Notes: generated by a model not told the origin, from the sequence alone. 64,000 bases of DNA from Sabellastarte sp. h YS-2021 (GCA_964017235.1 OZ024931.1:137332033-137396032), one strand, 5' to 3'. Shown: positions 1 through 11,282, numbered from the stretch's first letter. Numbers and translations are program-made.

Positions 1-793
1 GCCTTCAACCACCAGTCCTAAGCGATGACAGCCTCCAGTTGCAACAACTACATCATCTGCAGATCCAGTCTTAGATCAGTTCCATCAGATAAGCTCAATG
101 CTTTCCACATTTATGGGTGCACGTCAGGACCCCACTCCAAGTCCATGACAGTCATTCTACAACTATTTCCACTCTGAGATTGAACATCTTGAAGAAAGGG
201 ACTTTTTAACTTTCAGGAATAAGACAGTGAAGCATCTCAGTGAAGTACAGTACAAAGCCGAAGAACGCCAGAGAAAGGTCACCACAAGGCAACATGCCAC
301 CACATTTCAACTTCCAGAAGCAACACAGGCCACAGGAGAACATGAATACATACTCACCATTCCAGAAACTCAGACAGTTTCCATTCCAGTTGTACAGCCA
401 ACACAGACTTCCACTGGAGAACCTGTTACAGTGATTGCAAAAGTACAGCAACCACAAAGGCCTTCATCTTCATCACCGTCTACACAGCCTGCTACTTCTT
501 ACATAATTGTGGATGACCAACAGCCTGGGTCTTCCAGACAGATGATTCACAACCCCACTACAGTTGCCTCTTCACAACAGGAGGAGAGTCAGCACAACAC
601 TTCAGGATTATCCAGTATCTTTTGGCTATTCCAATTATTCTACAGTATCAGTAGATCAACACCACAGCCATTTCACCCTCTCAACCTCAACCAGCAACAT
701 CACCAGTGCCATATACCACTCATCATGAACAGTCAAGACCTCCCAGCTAGTCCAGCCAGGACAGTCAGCGGATTAGCCCGCACAGCGGATTAG
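1..793 (+). pseudogene. Harbinger accessory DNA-binding protein (MADF/BESS-like), copy 1
   Basis: The 3' part of the second gene of Harbinger elements, whose product in this superfamily is a Myb/trihelix/MADF-type DNA-binding protein that escorts the transposase to the element ends. The readable part starts with a BESS-like helix (FHSEIEHLEERDFLTFRN near 157-210) and continues as a Q/T/P-rich tail with VIAKVQQPQRP and a C-terminus LPASPARTVSG, stopping with TAG at 791-793. The copy at 18525-19640 has the same blocks in the same order. The MADF domain lies upstream, outside the window. A TGA at 146-148 replaces an arginine codon seen in the other copy, and a 17-bp duplication near 770-800 alters the last residues, so I call it a pseudogene. 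A hairpin follows 24 nt after the stop. Confidence 0.75.
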
Positions 794-816
794 CCCGCAC
801 AAGATGCACCAAACCC

Positions 817-832
817 AGCCCTTTTCAGGGCC
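817..832 (+). promoter_or_regulatory. Histone-type 3' stem-loop after accessory gene, copy 1
   Basis: AGCCCTTTTCAGGGCC forms a 5-bp stem (GCCCT/AGGGC) with a TTTC loop. It differs from the histone consensus GGYYCTTYTNAGRRCC only at the first base. It is preceded by CACCAAACCC and followed by ACCCG, close to the CCAAA and ACCCA flanks of replication-dependent histone genes. It begins 24 nt after the gene's TAG. A processing role is inferred, not shown. Confidence 0.7.
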
Positions 833-1079
833 ACCCGAATCTTCCAAAAACAATTAATAACTGCTATGTTTGCCCCAAAACAAAAAAAGCACACCATCCA
901 ACACTTCTCCACAGTACATGAAACAAATTATGTGAATGAATGAGTGAATGTTGAATAAATTTGAATAAACTTCAAACCCTAAATATAAAAAAAAATTAAA
1001 AACCCCTAAAAAATGAAAGCAAAACCACCATCCAAACCAAACAAAATTTTAAAAAATTCCACCCCCCAAAAAAGGACTC

Positions 1080-1420
1080 GAACCCACAATCCCCCCCAAA
1101 AAGTGGAGTCAAACCCACAACCCTCAAAAAACAAAGTTGTGGACTCAAACCCACGTTCCCCCAAAACAAAGATGTGGACTCAAACTCATGTCCTTGTGTC
1201 CCAAAACCAAACATTAAATAAAAAGTCACATCTAAACCCACGTCCCTCCAAAACAAAGATGTGGACTCAAACTCATGTCCCCGTGTCCCAAAACCAAACA
1301 TTAAATAAAAAGTCACATAGAAACCCATGTCCCTCCAAAACAAAGATGTGGACTCAAATCCATGTCCCTGTCACCCAAAACCCAACATTAAATAAAAAGC
1401 CACATCCACACTGACAGACC
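1080..1420. repeat. 87-bp tandem repeat inside Harbinger copy 1
   Basis: About three copies of an 87-bp unit containing GATGTGGACTCAAACTCATG, with GATGTGG starting at 1171, 1258 and 1345, preceded by shorter degenerate versions from about 1080. The unit length is a multiple of three, which keeps a repetitive frame open on both strands. These open frames are by-products of the repeat. It sits between the two convergent genes. Confidence 0.85.
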
Positions 1421-1857
1421 AAAAATTGTGAACCCTAACAAAATATTCAAAGATGTGTGTGGCAAGGGATTGATAAATTGAGAAAAAAATATATTTATCT
1501 GGGATTGCAAAGCTTGCATTTCTTTTTTCTGGACAATTTCCTAGCATTTTTTTTAATTCTTGTAAATTCTGGAAATAGTTACAGGTATTTATTTGGACAC
1601 TTTCTTTAATCCAACTTTGAAATTATTTTTCAGCAGAATAAAGCCAGGTCATCTTGGGTGATATGTCTACTTTGTTAAGTGAGGACCTGGGTTTGAATTT
1701 GTGATATAATTTGGCTTTTTTCAACTGAATGTGGGATGGAATTGTGTTTCTGATGGGAATATTTGTGGTGATATTGAATTGGAATTAAAATGTTGAAAAA
1801 TTGGGGTTACTTTTTTGGGAAGTAGCACTTTGCTTAATAAAAATGGATTATTTTTGC

Positions 1858-1873
1858 AGTCCTGAAAAGGACT
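1858..1873 (-). promoter_or_regulatory. Histone-type 3' stem-loop after transposase, copy 1
   Basis: On the minus strand AGTCCTTTTCAGGACT is a perfect 6-bp stem with a TTTC loop. It matches the histone stem-loop except that the outer G-C pair is A-T. It starts 37 nt after the aligned transposase stop codon (TAA at 1913-1911). The following GCAAAAAT is less histone-like than in copy 2. Confidence 0.65.
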
Positions 1874-1910
1874 GATTAAAAATAACAGCATCTTCTTCCC
1901 CTAGGTCTTC

Positions 1911-3126
1911 TTACACTCTGTCCTCCTGCCCACCCAGCGCCTCCACGTGGTTAAAATAGTCTTTCAGTAGGTCTTGTTGATGTTTAGCCTCCCTTCCTGA
2001 AGTTTTCATGTTGTCCCTGTTACCCCTTGTCTGCCTGTGGTGTTAGTATGTTGTCGGCAGGAGAAGGTGGTCTGTCTCCTCCCCCGATTGCTGCTTAACA
2101 TGTTATGTAGTACCATACATGTTAACACAATGTCTAACTACTTTTGGTCTCTGTTCCATGGTGATCAACAGCACCGTGAATCTCTTGACAAGTATACCAA
2201 ATGAGTTCTCAACCACCCTTCTCCCCCTGGATATTCTGTAGTTGGCTATTCTATCCTCCCTGGTCATTTGACGTCTACTGTAAGGCTTCATAAGCCAAGG
2301 CATCAGGACAAAGGCACAGTCTCCCAGCAGGAAGTAGTGCAGATCTGCCCCCAGGTCCTAGTGGCTCAGGTGGTGGTATTCCCATGGTTCTGTTCTCAAT
2401 TCTTCTTTTCAGTTTGCTGCGATTGAATACCTGAGCATCAGATAATGAGCCACTGGCCCCCACTTTGACCCACAGAAACTTGTAATCTGCATCGACTAAA
2501 GCCAGAAGTACCACAGAGAAGTAACCCTTGTATTTGAAATAATCACTGCCTGACTTTTTGAGCTTCTTGGGAGCAATATGTTTTCCATCTAATGCACCGA
2601 CGGCATGGGGCACATTCCATCTGTTTCTAAATCTTTCTTCACTTTTCTTCTAGTCTTCAGGATCAGTGCAACACACCAGATATTCTTGTTGATATTCTTT
2701 CAAAATGGCTTTGCAGACCTTGGGGGGCAAATTTGGAGATGGTCGTTCTTCCAACCCTCCATTGCTATTGCAGTGAAGTGTAGCTTTCCCTTGTGGATAG
2801 GTGTCTCAAAGTAACTGCAAGTTTCAAGCCAACTTCCAGTGGCTGCCTGAAGTTGATGACTCTCTTACTGTGGTGGGGGTGATTCTTTCTTCAATCAAGT
2901 CAAAAAATGCTGGCTCCATCCTGGTGAAATTTCTGCAGCCTGGTATGTCAGTAGTGATCAGTTCATCCAAGAGTGTTCTGTAGCAACCTCTCTTCTCTCT
3001 CTGCAGTATCCAGGGCAGGATCCAGGGATTTTGTGGCTTCCTTCTCCTTCTGGGGCATGGGGGTGATAGTAATGCTGGCTGGGCAGGTGCTGGGTTCTGC
3101 TGTCTTTGGTGTCTTGTAAAGAACAA
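1911..3126 (-). pseudogene. PIF/Harbinger transposase (HARBI1-like), copy 1
   Basis: DDE nuclease family of PIF/Harbinger transposons, which cut and paste the element at TWA targets. The N-terminal part (3126-2824) has a basic RRRRKPQNPW stretch and GCYRTLLDELITTDIPG, then RNFTRMEPAFFDLI. The core (2613-2275) has ALDGKH with the first catalytic Asp, LVDADYKFLWV, and SDAQVFN with the second. The last block (2303-2103) has [11 protein letters not shown], where the third acidic residue lies, followed by a decayed tail to a TAA at 1911. These blocks are in different frames, so the gene is broken by at least two frame changes. Order and spacing match the copy at 16497. It converges on the accessory gene upstream in the window. 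Confidence 0.88.
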
Positions 3127-3229
3127 TTACAATAAAAAATTTAACTCAATAAAAAAGCCTCATTTGATCTATCATTTGATCTTGCTGTGTTTCTGTCATC
3201 TTTGAAGTGTGATATGAATGGCACATCAC

Positions 3230-3633
3230 AGGGGAAGGGGGGTTTATATAGTGTGATATGGATCCTGATTCTAGATCCTGACTATAGATCCCGACCCACA
3301 AAAACAATCAATCCTGTCATGAAGGGTCGGAAACATACTGCCGGCTTGTCTGTTTGTCTTTACGGCTTGTCTGCTTGTGATCCGGCTTGTCTGTTAGGGG
3401 TTTAGGGCTTGTCTTACAACCTCTATGACTGGCCATGTAGAAAACGTTCCCGACCCTACGTCTTGTCGGGATGGGGTTCACGTCCTGTCTGTAACTTTAC
3501 CGTCCTGTCGGGGATTTCATAGCCGACTCTGCATTTTCCCGCTCTTTTTCTCACAACTTTATGACTTTTGCAACCGACCTTAGGGTCGTAGGGTTGGTTA
3601 CAGGGTCGGCTCCAGTGGAACACCTGCATTAAA
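3230..3633. repeat. Right terminal/subterminal region of Harbinger copy 1
   Basis: GC-rich DNA with CGGCTTGTCTG-type motifs at about 3342, 3363, 3383 and 3405, a spacing of 20-22 bp, then ...GGGTCGGCTCCAGTGGAACACCTGCA next to TTA. It aligns as reverse complement with 16042-16400. Subterminal motif arrays of this kind bind transposase or accessory protein in related families; that role is inferred here. Confidence 0.75.
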
Positions 3634-5077
3634 TTTTAGATTTTAATATAGGATCATGTTGCATGTTGCTTATTCTCTGGTAATCTCTTTCCCAAATGAA
3701 ACACCTCTAAGTTTTTGGACACCTGTATGTGACCCTAGACATCTAGACTGACTCCAAGTCTTTGTATTTGTGTCCATCAGTAGCCAGAATAGTTAAATTT
3801 AAATTGCAAACTTACAAGAGTTCATAAAATCACAAGCATTCTGGCGTATTGGGGATAGTCTCTGAAAAAACTTTTTTCGGGGCTGGTTGTTTCTCCAAAA
3901 GTCATACAGTACCCATAAATTACACAAAAGAGACTAGGACTTGGTGAAAGTCTACTAGACCTCAGATGCTTTGAGTTTTTAGTCCTTCTCATTTATGTTC
4001 AAATGTTTATATATATCACACTGCAATTTGCAGGGTACACGGTGATATAGGATGAAATATAAATCATGCATGTTTGTTTTTTGTTGGTTTATGAAAGAGT
4101 GAAAAATAGATTAATGGAATTTAGTCTTTTTGTTTTAACAAGAGATTAGAGGCATATACATATACTCTCACAAATTAAAAATTTCTTGCAGTTTTATTTC
4201 AGTACATATAATTTTGTGTATGTGTGAAAACTAGATTTATATTTTTGATTTACAAATTGGGCATCAACTCTTGAGAGTCGCAGACATGCACACACACTGA
4301 TAGGCACATTCAGCCAATATGTATTTCAGGCATGTAAACCCCTTTGGGTGAGATCTGGTGAGCCATACTGTTGCTATATAAACATTATAGGGAAATAACA
4401 ATGTTGAAAAACCTGAGGGTGCAATGGTGCTGATTTCCTTCATATGTGGCTACAGTTACTTCTGCGTGAGTGAACAAGGACTTCCTTCTCGAGGGAAATG
4501 CTCTCAGACAATCATAGTGCACTAAGGAAGGATCTAGCACAATGTCTAGTGCCTCATGAAAACTACAAGAATTCTTTGAGGAAGGCATAGCAACAGAGAG
4601 ACCTACTGAAGTATTCTCCAATCACATTGTTGAATTAGCTGGGTAGGAGAAAGGGATCTGAGATGTAACAAGTACCTAGCCTGGGTACAGGAGAACATGA
4701 CCTCTATAAGCTCTTTTCAGTTCTAACCAATTATTCCAAGAACTTTAATTTAAGCACGTATTGCTGTAAAGTCCCCCAAAATTTCCAACAAATTTCCCGG
4801 AAATGTCAAATAGCTTTCTAACAATTTTATAAACAATTTTCCTAAAAATTACAATTCCCATAATAATGTTTAACAATTTCAACACAATATTTCAAAATAA
4901 TTTCAAAATTGTCAAAGTTTCTCAAAAGTCAGTCTTTTTTTCACTTTTAAAATTTCTCAAAGTTCTAACCTGCTTAAAATTTGTAAAAGTTGTTGTAAGG
5001 TGTAAATATTTTTAAAATCTGAGAAATTTCTCAAAGGTCAAAATATTTTTTGAAGGTAAAAGTTTTTAAAACCCAGC
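3634..5077. other. Unannotated AT-rich intergenic stretch
   Basis: No convincing coding region. The part from about 4740 to 5060 is low-complexity DNA dominated by AAAATTTCTCAAA-like words. The small open frame at 4385-4621 (-) resembles nothing I recognise and has no supporting signals. Confidence 0.6.
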
Positions 5078-5080
5078 TAA

Positions 5081-5786
5081 TGTGGGTGTTCCACCACACG
5101 TCTAAGGCTCCCGATTAAGGGTTTTTGAGGGTCGGTTTAAAAAATATGCTTAGTCCCAGGCTTCCTGTAAGGGTCGGTTGTGGTCAGTTGAGGCCGTGTG
5201 AGAAATCAAACATGTTTGATATTTCTCCCGACCCCAACCGATTATTTTTTCCCGCCATAAACAAAATGTCCAGTCCCAGGCTTCCCCAGGCCTCCCCAGA
5301 CCAAATTTACACAGTCCTATGTTGTCCCAGGCCGCCTGCGACCCTTAGTCCCAGACCCTCTATACCTTAGTCCCAGGCTTCCTGCGACCCTTAGTCCCAT
5401 TGCAAAGCAAAAATCGGCTATCTCGGTCTGGGGACGCCTGGGGACGCCTCAGGACACCTTGTGGGGTCGGGACTTAATCCTGGGTTAGTCGGGGCTTAGT
5501 CCCAGGAGGCCTGAGGCGTCCTGGGACCCAGTCGGTTTGTCTACGACAGGATCGTGGTTCAAACCGACCAGAAAAATGGCTTAGTCTGTTCTTAGTCCCA
5601 GACCAGTTAGGGACTGTCTGGGGCCTCCTGGGGCGTCCTGAGGCCGATCTGTAGTTAATCCCAGACCTTCATACCGATTCTGTCTTCCACCCCATTGGTC
5701 AATTTTTTTTCCATTTTTTCCAAGACTACCCACGATTAAGGGTCGCCGACAGGATCGGGGCTTAATCCTTTGGTGGAACAAGGGCA
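5081..5786. mobile_element. Harbinger-type MITE, 706 bp
   Basis: Non-autonomous element bounded by TAA at 5078-5080 and 5787-5789. The ends are inverted: left TGTGGGTGTTCCACCA and right, read inward, TGCCCTTGTTCCACCA. The terminal words match Harbinger copy 1 (TGCAGGTGTTCCAC). The interior is GC-rich with repeated CTTAGTCCCAGGC, for example at about 5344, 5366 and 5390, and long runs of CCTGAGG-like words. There is no coding capacity. Its left and right halves reappear inverted at 13320-13640 and 9900-10230, so it looks like an internal-deletion derivative of that longer element. Confidence 0.8.
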
Positions 5787-5980
5787 TAAAGTTTCTTTCT
5801 AAGTTTTTGTAACTTTGAAATTATAGTCGCTCATGCACTCATTCAGTCTCTTGTGTTTTAGGGTCATGAACTTGGTGTGGGGCGATGTTATGTTTTTGTT
5901 TGTTTTGGGTGTTTTGAGCAGTTCATTAACTCTTTTGGAAAAATCTGGGTGGTACTCAGAAGAACCTATGACTCAGTAGT

Positions 5981-5996
5981 TGTCCTGAAAAGAACA
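5981..5996 (-). promoter_or_regulatory. Second histone-like stem-loop downstream of accessory gene, copy 3
   Basis: Minus strand TGTTCTTTTCAGGACA: a 6-bp stem with one G-U pair and loop TTTC. It lies 12 nt beyond the stem-loop at 6009-6024 and in the same orientation. It is further from the histone consensus than its neighbour. Confidence 0.5.
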
Positions 5997-6008
5997 TTTT
6001 ACAGCAGT

Positions 6009-6024
6009 GGTCCTGAAAAGGACC
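6009..6024 (-). promoter_or_regulatory. Histone-type stem-loop after accessory gene, copy 3
   Basis: Minus strand GGTCCTTTTCAGGACC is an exact fit to GGYYCTTYTNAGRRCC, with a perfect 6-bp stem and TTTC loop. The 5' flank is CTCCAAAA, like the CCAAA flank of histone genes. The 3' flank is ACTGC rather than ACCCA. Compared with copy 2 (GGCCCT/AGGGCC), the third base pair has changed on both sides (C-G to T-A). Confidence 0.7.
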
Positions 6025-6029
6025 TTTTG

Positions 6030-7010
6030 GAGGTAGGTGCGGAAAGCCTACTGCTTTTTTTTGCTCTGGTGACTGTATCCATTTGTAAAAAGGTCAAGGC
6101 TGCATATTTCCAAAAAGGCTAGAGAGGCCTCAGATGTGTGTACTTTCTTCTCCTGTGAGAGAGGCTACTGATGATGTGTTGAAACCCTTACTAGAACTGA
6201 TGGAGAAATGTAGTTGTTTTGAAGTCCCTGGTTGGCATATGGGTTTATGGAATATTCGAGGTGTATTCCATGCCTTTGGCTACAGGTGCTGTGACTACTG
6301 CTGATAAGTCTGGAACATATGGGGAAGTGGTACCAGAGTTCCTAGAAAGTGCAAGATGCTGTGGCTGATGGTTCTTTTCATTTGCCCTGCTCTGTATCCT
6401 ACTTTAACTGGCTCAAATCAAATAGTCTAAAAGTCTATTTCCTCCAAGTTTTCTAATTCAATGGTAGTTACAGAAGACGGTTCTGGTGGTTTCTTGTCTG
6501 TGTTCCAGGAAAGATGTGAGCATAGTCTTCATCCTGGCAAATTAATTCCGTATTCTATTCCTGGCAGTGTTGGCAGTGGATGGCCGATGTGTTGTGTCAT
6601 AGTGGATGCTAGTCTTAATAATGTCAGTATCTGTGGATCCTCGTAAAATGCTGTGGACTGAGGTTGCAGTAGTCTAACTCCTCTCTGTGGTGACTTAAAT
6701 CCAGAAGACTAGTTGAGGCCCTTTTCCTCTGATGTGGCTCCTCAAAAGAATTTAACTTACCTTGAATCCAGTTCTGTTTCTCTGAGATTTATTTAGGAGC
6801 CTGGCCAAACTTGGCCTGGGTTAATTTTCCATTTCGAATCCTTTAGGATTTGAACCAAGTCTTGCACTCTTCCACTGAGAGGTAGTGACTGCTTATAAAT
6901 TTTTCTCACATGCAATCCTTCCTGGCCTTGTCCTTAAAGTTCTTGTTGGTTTTGCGTAAATCTGGTTATCATCCTTAACAAAGTCTGCTATTGCCTCCTT
7001 GCCTTAGTGT
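6030..7010 (-). pseudogene. Harbinger accessory MADF-like gene, decayed copy 3
   Basis: Read on the minus strand, this region carries a decayed MADF-type domain: EAIADFVKDDNQIYAKPTR (near 7000-6940), then a patch like CKTWF, RTGF, and LRSHIRGKGP with a following VFWI that corresponds to RRKGVSKSSGF in the copy at 18525. The downstream Q/T-rich part is only recognisable in pieces, and the stop region AGCAGTAGGCTTTC aligns with AGCAGATAAGGCTTC of copy 2. Many frame changes are present. Only the accessory half is visible. A transposase partner is missing, and the MITE at 5081-5786 lies where its interior would be. The 3' end carries two histone-like hairpins. Confidence 0.6.
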
Positions 7011-7019
7011 GTTAAATAA

Positions 7020-7790
7020 ATGTTTATCATCTGTCCTTTCTTGCTCTCAGATTGGCACTCAGAAGATTTTTATCTGGAGTCCACTCCCTCTGTGTCCATT
7101 TCACTTTCACTCCTCTCAGTTCTGGGTCAGTACCCTCTTGGCTTCCTCGCTCGGTTGTTTTTCTGCCCCCACCTCTTTGCTCTCTGTTCTGTCTCCTTCC
7201 TCCTCTGGATGTCAGGAGCTATATCCTCCAACTCAAAATCTGAAGTTGTGTTTGTGGGGACTTCTATCTTCCTCAATTCTTTGTGGACTTTTTAGGACCC
7301 AAAAACAAAAGTCTATCAGCTAACCAGCAAAAGTTATATCTGTGCAACTAATCCTAACTTAATTGCAAAATAAAAACAAACACAAAAGCCTATCCCAATG
7401 CTACCAGCTTTAATCTGTTCAAAATCCAAATGATGCATTCCAGGAGCCAACTCGCTTTTTAAAGACACAGAAATGAGTCATAGAAATGAAGCATTCCTGT
7501 CCTACACATTTCCTGGCTGTAATCCCCTTGTTAGTTTCCTCTTGTATCTTGTCCTAGTCTGTTCCCTTGAAATCATAACTGATCCTAACCAATGCTGTAA
7601 ATATTGCTCCTGACCCTCAAAATATACTTAGTTACCGATAAGATGGCTTTAGTTGAACAGACCCATTAGCTGACCCAACAAATTAAGCAGAGAAACCAAC
7701 CCTGACTGATTCTGTAAACATTGCTACCGCCCCTCCAAAAAACCAACAAGAGGCACATAAGGGCACATTTGATTTGTTCCAAATTTTTGG
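7020..7790. other. CT-rich and AT-rich DNA upstream of copy 3 accessory gene
   Basis: 7020-7300 is pyrimidine-rich on the plus strand, as is the corresponding 5' region of the copy 2 accessory gene (19660-19880), so it may be the decayed acidic N-terminus or leader. The overlapping open frames there are composition artefacts. 7300-7790 holds nothing I can name. Confidence 0.45.
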
Positions 7791-8110
7791 ATTACTGTGC
7801 ATGAATTCATTTCACACGAGGGTCTCTTAAATGTCAACCAGTCTGCTTATAAGAGTTCCCACTCCACTGAAACCGCATTATTGAAGATTCAAAACAATAT
7901 AGCTTTCTCAGTGGACTCAGGAAAGGCAGTGGCCCTGACATTATTAGACCTGTCAGTGGTGTTTGACACTATTGACCACTCCCTTTTATATGATTGCTTG
8001 CATGACTGGTTTGGTCTATATGGCACTGTCTTGTTGTGGATCAAATCGTACCTTTCAAACCAAAAACAAAAAATTAAAATAGGTGAGCACATTGGTCCCC
8101 TTTAAATCCA
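7790..8110 (+). mobile_element. CR1/L2-like LINE reverse-transcriptase fragment
   Basis: One open stretch of about 100 codons matching fingers-palm of CR1/L2/Rex-group LINE reverse transcriptase: VNQSAYKSSHSTETALLKIQ, then VALTLLDLSVVFDTIDHSLL, which contains the first catalytic Asp region (usual form LLDLSAAFDTIDH). It is a short internal piece of a protein that is normally about 900 residues long, with neither endonuclease nor YADD motif. The same motif occurs in the fuller LINE at 31125-31380. Confidence 0.85.
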
Positions 8111-8870
8111 CAGGCGACACTTGTTGCAATGAATGTCCCTTATATGCAAATGAGTATTCTCTGGGGGGTTCTTGCATAGCATTACTACATGTTGTGGGAT
8201 GGGAAGAAATAGTTACAACTACTGACAGAGCCCCAAAACACCGGAGTCCAGGTATTCCAAAAATTTAGTTAAAACCTCCACTAGACAAAGATGTTACATT
8301 GAGGAAGAAGACATACTTCAATAATTCTCATCAATTTGAGAAAAGTATATTTACACAGCTGTAACACCCACACTGAAAGGGTAATTGAAAACAATTTCAA
8401 GATTTTGCTGAATAAAATATTCAATGGTATTATTTATCGGATAACTTAAAATGGCAGTGTCTCAAATCAGTCTTAGAAGATATCAGTGAATAAGATGTCT
8501 GCCTGTAATATTGTTCAGTTCTAAATCAAAAACCCAAATTCTCAGCTCAGGTATCTACAGCAGTCAAGATCAGTCATCAAGAGGAAATCACAATGGAACA
8601 GTGTCCAATCCGAATCCCAAATTACCCTTTGTAGAGTCATCAATTCATATTGGAGTCTCCAACAGCAAAAAAAACACTTACAATGTATGGAAACCTCATT
8701 CCCTCAGAAGAAAAGCATATCAGGAACACAGAGTCCAAAAAATCAAAAGACAATCAACAAAAGTCAGCAACACTGTTTAGGTAGGATCCCAGCCTTTAAT
8801 CACAGTGATGATAATGGTACTTTCTATTTTAATGATGCACCCTGGATTATAAATGGCTGGACAAAGGCTA
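8111..8870. other. Unannotated stretch
   Basis: Contains short open frames on the plus strand (8511-8884) without recognisable domains. No repeats or signals stand out to me. Confidence 0.5.
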
Positions 8871-8874
8871 AGTT

Positions 8875-9220
8875 GGGAAGCTAGAGCTGAAGAGGTGAGT
8901 TTTAAGGTGCTTCCTAAAAGATGCAACAGAGGGACTGTTTCTTACATGGAAAAGAGTTCCAAAGAGCAGGGGCATAGTGACTGAAAGAATTATAAAAGTG
9001 TTTAATTGATTTGTGAACTCTGCAATCAAAAGTGGGGATTTGAATTTAGGGGTACTTCATCTTGTGTTTCTGGAAGAGGAAATGGGGTAGATTAATTCTC
9101 TTAGGTAAACTGGTTGACCCTGGTTGAGAATTTTATATGTAATAATACCAATTTTAAATTGTACCCTGTACCTGACTGGTAGCCATTGGAGTTTTTTCAG
9201 TTGAGGGGTAATGTGAGAGA
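8875..9220 (-). mobile_element. CR1/L2-like LINE C-terminal remnant
   Basis: On the minus strand, WLPVRYRVQFKIGIITYKIL is followed by YLRELIYPISSSR, APALWNSFP and, in another frame, SVASFRKHLKTHLFS. This is the hallmark C-terminal tail of CR1/L2/Rex LINE proteins (usual form LHWLPVRYRIQFKI ... APRLWNSLP ... FKSRLKTHLF). At least two frame changes are present. It has the opposite orientation to the fragment at 7790, so it is a separate insertion or a rearranged piece. Confidence 0.8.
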
Positions 9221-9899
9221 ATTTAGAAGAATGGGTGACAACCCTGCAGAGTGAGTTTCTAGCTTCAATGTCCTTAGCTCAAAATCAGTGAGGGATAAGA
9301 AGAGTGAATTGCAATTTTCTTCTGAGCATGAAAGTTTATTTATATGTTGCAGTTAAATACTTAAGATATACCCTTTTATGTAAGATAAATCTAGAACAAA
9401 AGAAAACTTAATAGTTAATATAACAATGGATTTCCTCCCTTGGTGCGACTTGGCATATGTCGAACATCTTGATGATTTTATGCCTAACAAATTGGATGTT
9501 GTGCCTTAGAATCCATAGATACAGAGATTAAGCACTTGGACAACTGATTGATTGATCGATTAAACTACTTATCAGTCAGTTTTTATATACTGATGACCAT
9601 TTTTACAGTGAGGTTTTAACAGCTTTTAATTCACATATAGTAATTCAGTTGTTATCATTTTAAAAATAATTATACTATTATGACACTGTTGGAATGATGT
9701 AGACACTAATGAACATGATGTTTAGTGAACTGATTGATGCTACTTTTTAACTGTAACTGTGACAGAACGACACCCAAACACTTGACTCCCACTAACAACC
9801 TCAGGCTTGGTTTTGCTAATCTTTAATTTTTTCCCCTGCAGAATGTACAGTCAAATTAAACTAACATTATCTGGGCATCTGAATTCTTAGGAAATTTTA
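9221..9899. other. Unannotated AT-rich stretch
   Basis: No coding or repeat signal recognised. Confidence 0.5.
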
Positions 9900-11282
9900 T
9901 GTGCCCTGATCCTGAATTGGTATTAAAGCTGAATTGGTATTAAAGCTTGGGATTAAGTTCAGATCGGCCTCAGGAAACCTGAAGAGGCCCCAGGTGGCCC
10001 CATGACTGTTCTGGAACTGAGATACTAAGAGCCATTTTTCTGGTCAGTTTAAACAACGATCTTGTTGTAGACATACCGACTGGGTCCCAGGACGCCTCAG
10101 GCCTCCTGGGATTAAGCCCAGAACTAACCTCTGATTAAGTCCCAGCTTCCTCAGGCGTCCTGAGGCCTCCTCAGTTTTCCCCAGACCAAGATTGCCGATT
10201 CTTTTTTTACAAAAAAAAAACTGGATTTTCTGGGTATATATATAAATTCCAATATAAAATATCCCCAAAACAATCAATCAGCTGTGCTTGTTCCAAATAA
10301 CAAAACCATTTCTAAACATAAGTCCTCCAAACAAGAAACAGACAGACCCAATGCCCAACATAAGTTCCGCAAAAAATAAACTCAATGCCAACCATTAGTC
10401 CCCCAACCAAGAAACAAACAAACTCAATGCACAACATAACTTGCTAAATGGAATAAATATTTCATATATTTTGAAAGCTACACCCTAATTTCACTTACAT
10501 TTTTCTTGTCTTCTGGAAAAATAACTGAAACTCAAAGTTTTTCCTTAATTTCGAATCTCAAAATAATTTTTTTTCTTCCACTTCAAGAAAATGTAGAAAA
10601 TATAACCACCCAAATGGCTCTCTTTAGAGTATGATTTATCTGTGTGCTGGTTGTAGGGAGTTATGTTTGGAAATTGGTTTGTCAGTCCGTTGGTTGGGGG
10701 TTATGTTTGGTACTAGAGTTTTTACATTGTAACCATTCCTACCCAGGGTAGTACACTGACCTATTTGTGAATTACCAATGAAATCATTTAAGAGGCTTGT
10801 GGGTGGAGCTTAAAGTAACCATCAAGGGTAGTATGGGTGGTCAGTGGTGTACAAGGGGTGTTTCAGCTCATTAACAAAGAAATTTTTAATATTAACCCAT
10901 TATGTTGGATGAAGAAGGACTAAGTACACATTTTACGATCAGCAAGGCCAAAATTGACTCTTCTTCACTATGCAAATGGCTAATGCAAAGGAATATGAAT
11001 GTACAGTATTGTGCACTTTTTGGTTTTGGATAGTCTTGTTCTAGGCTATATTTTTGTATATTTTTATATTTTTCCAATAGTAAGTATCCATGATATTCAA
11101 AGAGCAAATTGAATATTGGAACTAAGAGTGACTGAAAAAAGCAAAATAATTAATTTTCAAAAGGAATCAGCATTACATATGATGTGACATTTTACTTAAT
11201 TCTAACCAGAGCCTATTGGCTAAGGTCCAGGATCAAATACCATGTTTCATGTAAAAGCCAGCATAGTATTTGTACAGACTTA

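Larger units (their letters stand above)
1..3633. mobile_element. PIF/Harbinger DNA transposon, copy 1 (left end outside window)
   Basis: A two-gene Harbinger-type element. The accessory MADF-like gene runs on the plus strand up to 793, and the transposase runs on the minus strand from 3126 to 1911, so the genes converge. The right terminus reads, inward on the minus strand, TGCAGGTGTTCCACTGGAGC and is flanked by TTA/TAA, the usual PIF/Harbinger target triplet. The right subterminal 400 bp matches, as reverse complement, the left subterminal region of the copy at 16042. Both genes are interrupted, so this copy is not coding-competent as it stands. Each gene ends in a histone-like hairpin (817-832 and 1858-1873). 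The left terminus is not in the window. Confidence 0.85.

Noticed and set aside
996-1414. Overlapping open frames on both strands across 996-1414
   Set aside because: They arise from the 87-bp tandem repeat, whose length is a multiple of three. No domain and no codon-use signal.
4385-4621. 78-codon minus-strand open frame
   Set aside because: No recognisable motif, no splice or promoter context, length within chance expectation.
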